A stretch of 64,000 nt of DNA from Ephemerocybe angulata. Its lineage: Eukaryota; Basidiomycota; Agaricomycetes; Agaricales; Psathyrellaceae. The notes beneath the pieces are model-generated. The model had not been told where the DNA came from. It made no database searches and saw only the letters and a list, made by a program, of their open reading frames with translations. Shown here one piece after another: positions 47,557 to 58,500 of this stretch. A program made the position numbers and the translations under genes. The DNA lies in assembly GCA_013368325.1 (NCBI GenBank), contig JAACJK010000222.1, forward strand, positions 372,001-436,000. The letters run 5' to 3'. Positions within the stretch are counted from its first letter, which is position 1. Every line of letters starts with the position of its first letter.

Positions 47557-48475
47557 TTATGATTTTGTTATGACTTTATGACCATACCTGCACATACATA
47601 CACTTCACCACCGTCCCTAAAAGCATTCTTCATCCATTTTCCTTTCATTGAATTCACATCTACACCTACGACTCGAATAAACCAACGGACTTGAAATCAA
47701 ATACATCGATCGCTTTCGGACTCTTCGCTCTTTATCTTGTGCTTCTTTAACTAGTCTATCGTATTGCTGTGCTGTTGCATCTTCCTCTTGCGCTTTTCTT
47801 GGAGAATGAAAGAATTGTTGCTGTTGCTGTTCTCTACAGACCTTGTGTGAGATTGAATTGAACTTGAGGAAGGATAAAAGCTATTCAGTGAGAATAAGGA
47901 CGATGCGCTGCGCGAGCACGTCCGTGGATCCCGCGTGTGTGAGAGATGAATGAATCGAATTTCAGGAAGGTGTAATGTAAGCTACCGAGTGGTGAAGCTG
48001 GAGGGAGTCGAAGCTGGGACGGTGGGGGAGTCGGACCGTGTGGGGCCTATTGGTTTATCCCTCCTCTCTCTAAGTCTTGAAGCATATTTACTCATTCTAC
48101 TCGTTCTGTGGCGCGCGCTCACACGACGCTTTGGTCGTCGTCATTGGGTTGGGAGAAGTTGGCGAATCGCATTCTTAGAAGATGACTGTATTTAAGAAGG
48201 AGAAGCTGAACTCGGGAGTAGTCATGTGTGGATTCCCACTAAGTGCTTCTCCCTCTGTGTTTAATGAACTGGGGAGTGGATCTCGATGAGGGTGGTCAGT
48301 TCGACTATGTGAGCGGAGCGAAGGTCTGTCGACCGATATAGATTGTTGGTATCGCCTCACGAGACCGCTCGAACTCGTCAGGCGCAGTTCTTCCTGGACT
48401 CCCGCTCACAGGGCTTCTACAGGCTCTTTTTGCTTTGAGGAACTGTGAATTTGGCTTCGATGAATGTATTGTGGT

Positions 48476-48898
48476 CTACTCTGTGTGGGTGGAACGAAGT
48501 ACTATGCCCTCATATAGATGTCGTCGTTGGTATCGTGGTATCGACTCATGAGACTGTGTGGTATGGTATAAACGGTCAGGTCGGATAGGTCCCACACTCG
48601 CCCTCACCCACGCTGATCTTCGTCCAGTTATTGCGTCGACATAGAGGATTGTCTCGAGATCTATCGAGGGGGTGCTGCTTGGTGACGGTCGAAGTTGTGC
48701 AAAGATGGTGGTAGCTGGTCCAAAGAAGCACAGAGCTATTTTGTTCTCTTCTTCTGAATCCACTTCTCTTTCGTCATCAGATATATCTGCTAGGAACGAA
48801 TATACGAATTGGGGTTTCAATTTAGCTGGATGTGTGTCTTTGATATAAGATAAGATGGACGAACCTTGTCCTGGACAAAGGCGTCCGTTCCTGCACAC
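48476..48898 (-). CDS. Hypothetical protein, weak candidate
   Basis: 140-codon minus-strand open frame with a plausible composition: an acidic patch (DISDDEREVDSEEENK), then ALCFFGPATTIFAQLRPSP and IDLETILYVDAITG. No family is recognised. An upstream minus-strand segment near 48830-49030 (CILCEELPTYSFVLRPGDRG) might be an earlier exon. A long minus-strand frame at 49547-50293 could also belong, but no convincing splice chain joins them. It may be a lineage-specific gene or chance. Confidence 0.25.
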   Translation of the reverse strand: MCRNGRLCPGQGSSILSYIKDTHPAKLKPQFVYSFLADISDDEREVDSEEENKIALCFFGPATTIFAQLRPSPSSTPSIDLETILYVDAITGRRSAWVRASVGPIRPDRLYHTTQSHESIPRYQRRHLYEGIVLRSTHTE

Positions 48899-50295
48899 AC
48901 TCGGAGTATCGATTTACCTGTCTGCGTGGTCCCGCGGTCACCAGGACGTAGGACGAATGAATAAGTGGGGAGCTCTTCGCAGAGAATACACTTGGGATTC
49001 GTGTGCTGAGCATGCTGTGGGGAGCCAGTTGATTTCACTTTGAGAGTTGCCTTTCCAGCTCAAGGTTTCCAGGCGGGCGCTTGATAATTTGGAAGAGAGA
49101 CGAGAGGGACTGCTTGGTTTTGTGCCCCTCCACCTTCTCACCACAGTCTTACTTACGAGTAGATGTGTATTTTATCAACTTGGCTCGCAGGGTTGGAGGT
49201 TGTGCGGCTCCGAGGTGAGTGTGTCCGTCCAGTTAGATGGCCCAAGCGTTCGGTTTCTTGCCGTTGTCAAAGACAGTCTAATGTGCAGCCTGAGAGGATG
49301 GTCGGCGAGGTCCCAGATAGTCCAAGTGAGCGGAGGTGGGCCATGTCGGCAGAGCAGGGTTAGACATAGCTGGCGTCCCAGGGAAAGTGTGATTCGGCTC
49401 GGTTCAGTGTCGTGAAAGTCCTCTAGGGAGTAGGCACTTTTCTCGGGTATGCGATTATTGAGGAAGGGTCAGCAGTGCGTACAACGAAGGAGGGAACGCA
49501 GGCCTTGGGCCTCAAAAGACTCTCGAAGGAAGGCCAAAAGGGTTGGTCAATTGACAAGGCAGAATCGAACCTGCGGCAATAACCCATATCGCGAGGGATC
49601 CACCAAAATGCAATCTCCTACCAATTCCACCTGTAGAGCCCGTAGCCAGGGGAAGTCGCGCCATGTGGGGTATGCCGATGGCCTACGGCACCCAGGTTTA
49701 TCCTCCACGCCGTTTTCCCTCGGTTTCCGAGTTTTCTGACTCGAGAGGGCGCCATCGTCGCTTCGGAATACAGGCGGAGAGTCCGATTGGAATCGCATGC
49801 TTGCACTGAAGCTGAAGAACAATTTGTGCCTTTGAGTTGTCGGGAAAAGCTCCAAGTCAGATAGGCGCTCGTAATAGGCGCGAGCAGTCACTACAGGGAC
49901 CAAGCAAGCCTCAGGCGCTTGAGCTATGGCCCATGGGGACCGGGGTAAAGAGAGCGCAAGCGCCCGCCGGAAATGTATTTCCGGAAGAGCCACCACGCTC
50001 CCGTGACTCGTCTTGATTTCGGGAATTGGGCCGACGGAGCTGTTTGCTGTTCTCTGTCTCCTCAACCACCGACGCCCGAGTACTAAAGGCTCCCGACGTC
50101 TACCAAGCGGACGCACCCGCACCCCCAGTTCCCCAGAAACGAGGTTTCTGGTCTCCATATCAGGTCTGCGGAACTTGTCTTGGCGCTGAGCGTGCTCCGG
50201 AGCTAGGCTCGCTTGCTTGATCCTACTTCCCTCCTGCATCATCTGCATTACCCTTCGCTTTTTCTTTTTAGGGCTGCCCTTTCGTCTAAGCAAAG

Positions 50296-51928
50296 ATGAC
50301 CCTCAGTCTCTTCCGTTCCTCCCTTCGCTCGGCCAGGTCCAGCACGCGCGCCAGCACCCGCCTCGCCACCCCTGCTTGGATTACAATGACTTCGTCGCGC
50401 AACATGAGCAGTGGATCCGGGCTTGCTGATATTGACGTGCGTGGCCTACGTATGAGTTGGTTGGTGTACGGTGTGCTAATGACCAGGGATATGTAGCCGT
50501 CGAGAGTTGAGGTTGTTCGTAACGCATCACCTGCTGTCCCCCTCCCTCCTCGGGATTGAAGTTCGGCCACACTTTCGTGAGCATCTCCCCCTCTTCTTAA
50601 ACCTACCACTCTCTGAATGCAATACTCGTACTAGACCGACCACATGTTGACCATTCCCTGGAATGTCGTGTCAGGATGGGGAGTCCCTAAAATCCAGCCT
50701 TGTGCGTAGCCTCCAAATTCCTACTTCAGCTCCATGTTTACCGGGCTTCCTTTTAACTTAGACGGCCCCCTTGCTCTCGACCCCAGCTGCACCGTTCTCC
50801 ACTATGCCCAAACGATCTTCGAGGGCATGAAGGCCTACCGCCACGATAACGGCAAGGTCACATTGTTCCGGCCGGACATGAACATGAAGCGCATGAACAC
50901 GAGTGCCGCTCGGATTGCCCTTCCCGTGCGTACCCTCCCCCAATTCATATTTCCAGCCATTCCACACCGCCCCTCGCATCGCAACGAGCGTATCCAGGTC
51001 GTTCATGCGACCACGGCTTCCTTTCCTGCATTGGGCCAAGCAAATGCTATATATAAGCTCAACGAATGCTGATCCGCGTCCTGTAGACTTTCGATGGTGA
51101 AGCTCTTCTCGAAATCATCAAGCAGCTTATCAGGATCGATAAGGATTGGATTCCTAAAGAGCCAGGACACAGTCTCTACGTGCGTCCTACACTCAGTACG
51201 TATTCCCCTCCTGCTCCTTCACCCACTTGAAATTAACCAAAACCCTACGCGCAGTCGGAACGCAAAAGGCAGTCGGTGTCGGCCCACCAAGCGACGCCCT
51301 CCTCTTCGTCATCCTGAGCCCCGTGGGCCCCTACTACCCCAAAGGCTTCAAGCCCGTCTCGCTCTACGGCACGACGGAGTACGTGCGCGCGACGCCCGGG
51401 GGCACGGGCGCCTTCAAGCTCGGCGTGAACTACGCGCCGGGCATCCTCCCGCAGAAGCAGGCCGCGGAGCTCGGGTACGCGCAGAACCTGTGGCTGCACG
51501 GGCCCGAGCACTACCTCACCGAGGTCGGCACGATGAACATGTTCGTCGTCTTCAAGAAGGAGGATGGCACGTTCGAGCTTGTCACGCCCCCGCTCGACGG
51601 CATGATCCTCCCTGGTGTGACGCGCGATAGTGTGCTGTCGCTCGCAAGGCAGCATGTACCCGGGCTCCCGGAGAAGCTGGTGGTGAGCGAGCGCCCTGTG
51701 ACGATGGCGGAGGTGAAGGAGGCGAGTGAGAAGGGACGGTTGGTGGAGATGTTTGGCGCGGGCACGGCGGCTGTTATTAGCCCTGTGGACAGGATTGGGT
51801 ACCTTGGGGAGGACGTGCATGTGCCTACGGGTCCGGATGGTATGGGACCTGTGAGCCGGCCGATCTGGAAGGAGCTTGTGGGCAGGCAGACGGGCGAGAT
51901 TAAGAGTGATTGGAGTGTGGAGATTTAA
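50296..51928 (+). CDS. BAT1: Branched-chain amino acid aminotransferase with apparent frameshift
   Basis: Class IV PLP aminotransferase that interconverts Leu/Ile/Val and their 2-oxoacids. Exon 1 (50296-50436) encodes an Arg/Ser-rich mitochondrial-type presequence. Later exons carry [10 protein letters not shown], then [71 protein letters not shown] (PLP lysine), [29 protein letters not shown] and [16 protein letters not shown]. All expected motifs are present. In exon 2 the frame of [15 protein letters not shown] runs into a stop at 50556. The conserved continuation GLKFGHTF is in another frame, so one base appears to be missing near 50540-50556. Either an assembly error in the C/T-rich tract or a true mutation. 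The stop codon is at 51926-51928. Confidence 0.88.
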
Positions 51929-52206
51929 TGGGTCGGGCTTAAAGCTTAGACTAGAGGTGCATTTTGTATATCTTTTTGGGTGTATCTTGCTTCATATTAT
52001 AATCAGGCTATCCTTCTCGCTTTCATAGGGTGCTATCCCCTCGGTCTTTGGGGGGAAATCGTGATTGGTATGCACGACGATAGCGAATTCACAGTTGTAA
52101 TATACAGTGATGCAAACAAATACTAGGAACGATTCGTGGCGAAAGGCAAATAAGAATTCATGGTCCACTACGGAGAATCGCTGGGGAACTTCAGATACTC
52201 ATCAGC
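51929..52206. other. Convergent intergenic region
   Basis: Short 3'-3' region between the aminotransferase and Ku80 genes. Nothing else seen. Confidence 0.5.
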
Positions 52207-55200
52207 TTACAATTCCATGAAGGGAAGAATGGAACACACCTCTTCCGCTTGCTGCTCAGAGTACTGCGACACCCCACCATGCTTCTTGGCCTCCTTGTCG
52301 CTGATCAAGCTGAGCTCCCGACCTTCGACTTGGACCTTGCCCCAGAACGCCGTGTTCCCCTGCGGCTTCTTGGTGTTGAGACACTTCTTCTTTAAGGTCA
52401 CCAGGAACCTACATAGGATGCAAGAATGAGGGAGGGTGGTGTGAGTCCGGGAGCCAGGCAGGTCAACGAAGCAGGAACAGAAACGTACGCATTCCAAGCA
52501 TCCACCTCATCCTCCTCCAAACATGTCTTCCGCAGCGCCTTCATACACTCCAGCATCTCCCCCGTGCGCTTACTCGCAAAGGGTTTCAACACGATCTCCG
52601 TGATAACAGTCCCCAGGTCCTCCACGGCCTTCGTCACGACGTCGCCCCTCGCGATATTCTTCTGGAAGTCCTTGAGAGGGTGCGTAGCGCCGATGATACG
52701 CCCAGGTGCGCGCTCAGGGTCTACAGCGTCTGTGCGGGGCGAGACAGAGCGGGCGGGGGTGGGAAGGGGGGCGGGGCCTTTGCCCTTGTCTTTGTCTTTG
52801 GGCGCGTCGAGGAGGAGGAAGTCGTCGTCTTCGTTGTCCGTTTCGCTCTCGGTGTCGCTACCTTTGCCTGCTGTGGGCTTGAGCTTCGACTCGGAGGGCG
52901 TCGCGGTGGGGATGGCCGTGGAGTGCGAGCGCACAGGCGCTTTGCCTTTCTTGTCGAGGAGAAGCTCGCCGTCCCCTTCGTCCAGTGCGTGCGTGTTTTC
53001 GTCTTTCTTCGCTTTTGCGACGCGTTTGGGGACTATTTCGTTCAGATGCGTTAGTCCACAATAAGGAAAGGAGAAGTAAGGTATTGGGGGAGGGAGGTGC
53101 ACACACCTTGCTTGACGTTGAATAGCTGTTTGCACTTTTCGAGAGGCTTACGCGCGCGTTTGAGTGCCCTGGAGGGAGGCTCAAAGAAGAACGTAAGGTC
53201 GGGATGTGGTGGCGGGAGGGGGTTCGTCGCGATATCCGAGACGACGGCACTGTGGAAGATGGCCTGCTTGATTCGGTGGATGGCGGGATTGAAGGCTTCA
53301 GCAGTGCTAAACCACTGACCGCGGTTACTGAATAGAACGATGTCAGGGCAGGGCTAATTGGAGTGTGTAAAGAAGCACGACTAACCCTTCTTCGTCTTTC
53401 TCGCCTGCATCCATGAGGTCCATGGCGTCCACGAAGTCGTCCATAGCCTCGAGCTGCTCTTCAGTTGGGAGGTATGGGTGCTCCGTGATGACCTCGCCCT
53501 TCTTTGAGACAAGGTGGTCCAACGATGCGAACGCGTACCTGCGGACGTCGTCTGCGAAAGGCATCTGGACCCACAAGAGGCAGTCAACTCCGTCGAAGAT
53601 ACAGGGGCGGAGGACACCCATCTTGGGATCCATACCATCCCTCGACACCCATCGCGCGATGGCCATTTTCTCTTCATTTTCTATGCTCATGGCTCTGACG
53701 AGGGATGAAAGCGCTACCTGCTGCTGAGGGGAGCTTGGGTCACCCCAGATGTATTGGACCTCGCCCATAGCGAGCTCACGCGGGAACTTGGGGTTGGGTA
53801 AGCAAGGGAGACGTGAAGGAGTACAGATTAGAGACGTACGTTTTTAGCAGGGAAGAAGCCGCAGATATCAATTCCTTTAGCGGTCTCTAGCTTAGGGAAC
53901 TGGCCATCGGGGACAGGGACATAGGTAGTGCCGTATTTGAAACCACGAATGAGCACTTCCTTGTCCATTAACTCGTCTGGGAGGCGTTCCTTCTTTTTGT
54001 CTTCGTCCTCTTCCATCTTCGTGTCCTCATCTTCCCCATCCTCTTTCGGGTTCTTGTCAACATAGTATTCCGTCCTCATTTTAAGTTGGCCGTAGACAAA
54101 TGGTTTGTCGGTGTCCTCCTCCTCCTCGTCCACTTCCATACCATCTTCTTCGTCCTTTGGGTCGTCGTGTAAGAGAGCGAACTTCTTCATGGTCGCCGGG
54201 CGTTGGAGAGCAGTGGCTTTGCTCGCCTTGACCATGATCTCGAGAGCCTCTTCAGCGTTCCTGTCAGGGTCTCCAAGGCGGAGGGTTGTGCCCATGAGGG
54301 CAGAGCGGACCATCTTTTGCTCTGGTCGGGCGACTTCTTCGAGAGCATGAGCGCAAGTGCCGACAACTCCGTTTCCTTCCCTCACTCTGCCCACCAGATC
54401 GTGGAAAAACTGTTCATTTTTTCTCTGGAAAGGCGTTAGTTATGAAACCGAGGTTTCGGGCAAGGACTCACCTTGAGCGCGCTTTTATCGGGTTGCTCGT
54501 AACCCCAGTCTGGATCGTCAAAATCGACTCCGCTAAGGAAGGGTTAGATTTGGGACGGTGTGTTGGACAGTGGATACTAACACAATCGTCAGACGAACAT
54601 CCAACTCGTTCATTCGGTCGACTGTGACTTCCCAGTCCTCCATCTCGATCTCCGTCTGGCCGTCAGTGACCAGCACAATCTTGCGCGTCCAGGTCTTCTT
54701 CTTTGCCAGATACTGGCCCTGGGTTTCCAGTGCGACAATAAGGCCATCAATCGCTTGGGGTGAGTCAGTAGGAGTAAGGGAGACCACGAACGAGGCGTAT
54801 TGACGTACGGTCGCCCGTGGCTGTTGAAGGCTCAAGAGCGTCGAGTTTGGCGAGGGTGTTGACGTTGGGCGTGCCGATAGGGATGTATTCTTGGACATTA
54901 TCGTAGCCGCCGGTCTGGACATTGACAATGTTGTCCGTAGCTTAGAGCGCGTCAACACCAGTAGTGAGTGCGAGCAGGGACCTCCTTACTTTCAGAACCA
55001 AACACGATGACGCCGCACTGGTCCGTTTTCCTGCCGTTGAAGATCTGAAGGGTGTAAGAAGGCGCCCACGCTGTAGGATGTTTCGTACCATTTCTTGGAC
55101 CTTGGTCTTGACATAGCGCAGGGCCCACTCGAGGTTCGTGATCTCAGTTGTGCGCTCCTCGCCATCGGGGCCTGGAGGGAGTTGAACGGTCCGCACGTCG

Positions 55201-55311
55201 CCCATGCTGGGCGACGTGTCCACCAGGAACATGGTCACTGTGTACTGCACCGCGGTCAGAGCTTTTCATTTGGACATGGCAGCGACATACTCCTGCTCGC
55301 TCTGCTGGCAT
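52207..55311 (-). CDS. KU80: Ku80 subunit of the Ku DNA end-binding heterodimer
   Basis: Start at 55311. The first exon is only 21 nt (55311-55291, MPAERAG) and is followed by a 46-nt intron. Then comes the vWA-like domain: YTVTMFLVDTSPSMG, CGVIVFGSE, and KIVLVTDGQTEIEMEDWEV. The beta-barrel core includes LIRGFKYGTTYVPVPDGQFP, GIDICGFFPAKN and IARWVSRDG. The C-terminal arm has LTFFFEPPSRALKRARKPLE. After a low-complexity acidic linker a helical domain follows (DFQKNIARGDVVTKAVEDLG, VLKPFASKRTGEMLECMKAL, LEEDEVDAWNAFL), resembling the Ku80 C-terminal Ku_PK_bind domain. Ku80 with Ku70 loads on double-strand ends for non-homologous end joining and protects telomeres. Divergent from the SNF2-type gene. 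Confidence 0.93.
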
Positions 55312-55546
55312 GGTCGGGGTTGGAGTCAAGAGGACGGGAACCGTGACGCGACTGGTATATTAGGCCACGTGACGGTTGCCCACAGCATTGTGACTGTGAC
55401 CTGCGTGACTCATTGTTTGTCACTGCTGCTGAGCGTTGTTTCTCTTGCATTCATCACGCGGCCTTTTGCAAGAGTCGAATATCGTCTTCGAGCGACACAC
55501 GCGCCGCGTCGGCTCCTAATATTGAACTCACTCCCCACCGCACCCC
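55312..55546. promoter_or_regulatory. Bidirectional promoter between KU80 and the SNF2-type gene
   Basis: The 235 bp between divergent start codons serve both genes. No specific element is recognised. Confidence 0.5.
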
Positions 55547-58500
55547 ATGTCTGCCCAAATCCTGGGGAACGGCATCGTGCAGCAGGCCATGAACCAGCCG
55601 ACCCAGCACCACCAGCTCCAGCAGGTTCAGCAGCAGAGGGGGCCCGACCTCCAGCAGCTGATGGCCGTATGTGTTATATTTCTGATCGAGAGCATGTACT
55701 GACCCCCGCACAGCGAGCAAACTATCTTCGCCAAAACCCCCACGAGCAGAAGAACCCCGGTGAGCTCGACCAGATGATGAAGTACATCCAGCAGGCTGCC
55801 CAGAGTGCGTACTTGCCTTGCCTGGACCGCTTGCAGACACACTGACCTCTGTTCTCATCCCAGTTCAGCAAAACAGGCAGATGCAGGCTCGAATGCAGCA
55901 GGCCCACCAGCCCATGACCAACGGCCACGCTGTTCCGCTGACCAACGGTGCCTCCGCCAACGTCCAATCTCTCACTTCCGGCCCAGCGCCAACACAACCC
56001 ATCGCCGTCCCGACACAGACACCCCAATCCTTCACCAACGGCCAACTGGACACCCTCCGGAATCAGATTCATGCATTCAAGCTCCTCCAGCGTGGTCAGC
56101 CCGTTCCAGAGCACCTTCAGCAGGCTATCCGAGTACCTAGCCGTGCCATTTCCGATCTTGAAAAGACTCTTCAGCCCCCCGATGTCCCTTCGCGAATAGT
56201 GGATGCAGCTGTCAAGGTCGCGAAGCATGAGAGCAGCGTCCCTCCCACCGTTGCTGCCGTCCCAGCTCCCGCAGACGAACCAGCCAAGGTCGAGGAGCCA
56301 GACGTCGACCCTGCCACCCTCCCCAAAGGCCCGTTCCTCGAAGACAACGTCGACTCCGGGATATACCCTTACAACGCCTATCGCCACCCCTTCTCCCATC
56401 TCAAGCGTCCCGCTGAGACAGATCCACAGCTCTTCGCGACCCGCCTCCAACGCCTTTTGATACCTACAATAATGCCAGCTGGCCTCGACGCCCACCAGGT
56501 CATTAACGAACGAGAGCGTTTCATTGAAGCCAGGGTCCAGCAGAGAATCAGGGAGTTGGAAGCTCTCCCTTCGACCATTGGAGATGGTGATTTTGACACC
56601 AAGCTCGACCTGACGTTGGGTGAGGGTGCGAAGGAGGAGAAGGAAAACGATAGCTCAGCTGTCGTACCTTCTCTGGACATTATCAAGACAGAAGACAGCT
56701 ACAAGTCCCTTATCTTCCCCCCACCATCGGCCCACGGCAAGATTCGCGCCGCCATCGAATTGAAAGGCCTCCTACTCCTCGATAAGCAGCGGGCACTCCG
56801 TGCGCAAGTGGCTGAGCGCTTAACTCACGGATCGCTTCTCCCTGTCAACCGACTCGACTTCCGAAAAACACGCAAGCCTACAATTCGGGACGCTCGCAAC
56901 ATCGAAGCGCTCGAACGGAAGCAGAGGGCAGACCGCGAACGTCGTGCCAAACACAAGCACGTCGAGCAAATTGCCATCATCTGCTCCCATGGCCGCGAAG
57001 TGCTCGCCGTCAACAGGGAGGCCCAGTCCCGCATGTTGCGGCTCGGTCGGGCGGTACTCAACTTCCATGCTCAGACTGAGAAGGAAGAGCAGAAGCGTAT
57101 TGAGAGATTGGCGAAGGAGCGTCTGAAGGCCCTCAAGGCGGACGACGAAGAGGCGTACATGAAACTCATCGATACCGCCAAGGATACCCGTATCACCCAC
57201 TTGCTCAGGCAGACCGACTCGTATCTCGACTCGCTTGCCCACGCCGTCGTTGCTCAGCAGAACGAGTACGGCCCTATCGGTGGCCTCGCGAACATCGAGC
57301 ACGAGGAGGGACCAACGTCAGAGGCGACATTCGGTGCACAGATCTCGAAGGAGGACGACGAGGCGAGGCACGACGACAAGAAGGTGGATTATTACGCGAT
57401 TGCTCATCGTATCTCGGAGAAGATCGTCAGGCAGCCCAACATCCTCGTTGGTGGCACGCTCAAGGAGTATCAGATCAAGGGTCTCCAGTGGATGGTCAGC
57501 TTGTACAACAACAGGCTGAACGGTATTCTTGCCGACGAGATGGTGGGTGACAACTAATTCAAATCGTGGTGACAGTGCTAATGCGTCTGCAGGGTCTCGG
57601 TAAAACCATCCAAACCATTTCTCTTATCACCTTCTTGATTGAGGTCAAGAGGCAGCGGGGTCCTTACCTCGTTATCGTGCCTCTGTCGACGATGACCAAT
57701 TGGTCTGGAGAGTTCGCCAAGTGGGCTCCTTCGGTCAGGATGATCTCGTACAAGGGCAACCCGACCCAGCGTCGCGCTCTCCAACAGGATCTTCGCATGG
57801 GCCAGTTCCAAGTGCTCTTGACGACCTATGAGTACATCATCAAGGACCGACCCCACCTCTGCAAAATCAAGTGGCTGCACATGATCATCGGTAAGTGGTA
57901 TGAATGAAGTCATGTCTGCTTTGACTGACGAGGTTGTAGATGAGGGACATCGTATGAAGAACACCCAGAGTAAACTCGTACAGACTCTGACTACCTACTA
58001 CCACTCCCGCTACCGCCTCATTCTCACCGGTACCCCGCTCCAGAACAACCTCCCCGAACTGTGGGCTCTTCTCAACTTCGTCCTCCCCAAGATCTTTAAC
58101 TCCGTCAAGTCGTTCGACGAGTGGTTCAACACGCCGTTCGCGAACTCTGGTACCGGAGACAAGATCGAGTTGAACGAAGAAGAGGCGCTGCTTATCATCA
58201 AGCGTCTGCATAAGGTTCTCCGACCGTTCTTGCTCAGGCGTCTGAAGAAGGATGTCGAGAGCGAGTTGCCGGATAAGGTTGAGAAGGTCATCAAGGTCAG
58301 GATGAGCGCGTTGCAGAGCCAGCTCTACAAGCAGATGAAGAAGTACAAGATGATTGCGGATGGTAACGACAGCAAGGGGTGAGTCGAATTTGGTTTCTTG
58401 GTAGCTAGTGCGTCTAATGACTGTTATGGTGTAGCAAATCTGCGGGTATCAAGGGTCTGAGTAACGAACTTATGCAGCTCCGAAAGATCTGCCAGCACCC

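Larger units (their letters stand above)
47373..50295. other. Large intergenic region between CYC8 and the aminotransferase gene
   Basis: Begins with the CYC8 3' flank, including an ACC microsatellite at 47528-47556. Two diverged copies of a roughly 60-bp stretch (shared core TTGGTATCG and TCACGAGAC/TCATGAGAC) lie at about 48335-48368 and 48518-48556. Minus-strand open frames at 48476-48898 and 49547-50293 are noted separately. Confidence 0.45.

Noticed and set aside
49550..49645. Minus-strand tRNA-like stretch with a GGTTCGATTC box and an AATTGGTAGG segment
   Set aside because: The candidate acceptor ends do not pair, the T-stem is one base short and no anticodon stem forms. It is not a functional tRNA; at most a decayed or SINE-like fragment.
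49547..50293. 248-codon minus-strand open frame upstream of the aminotransferase
   Set aside because: Its start lies at the aminotransferase start region, composition is Arg-rich, no motif is seen and no splice chain continues it. Kept only as a note in the intergenic entry.
51245..51820. 191-codon minus-strand frame over the aminotransferase
   Set aside because: Shadow of a conserved plus-strand exon with clear PLP aminotransferase motifs.
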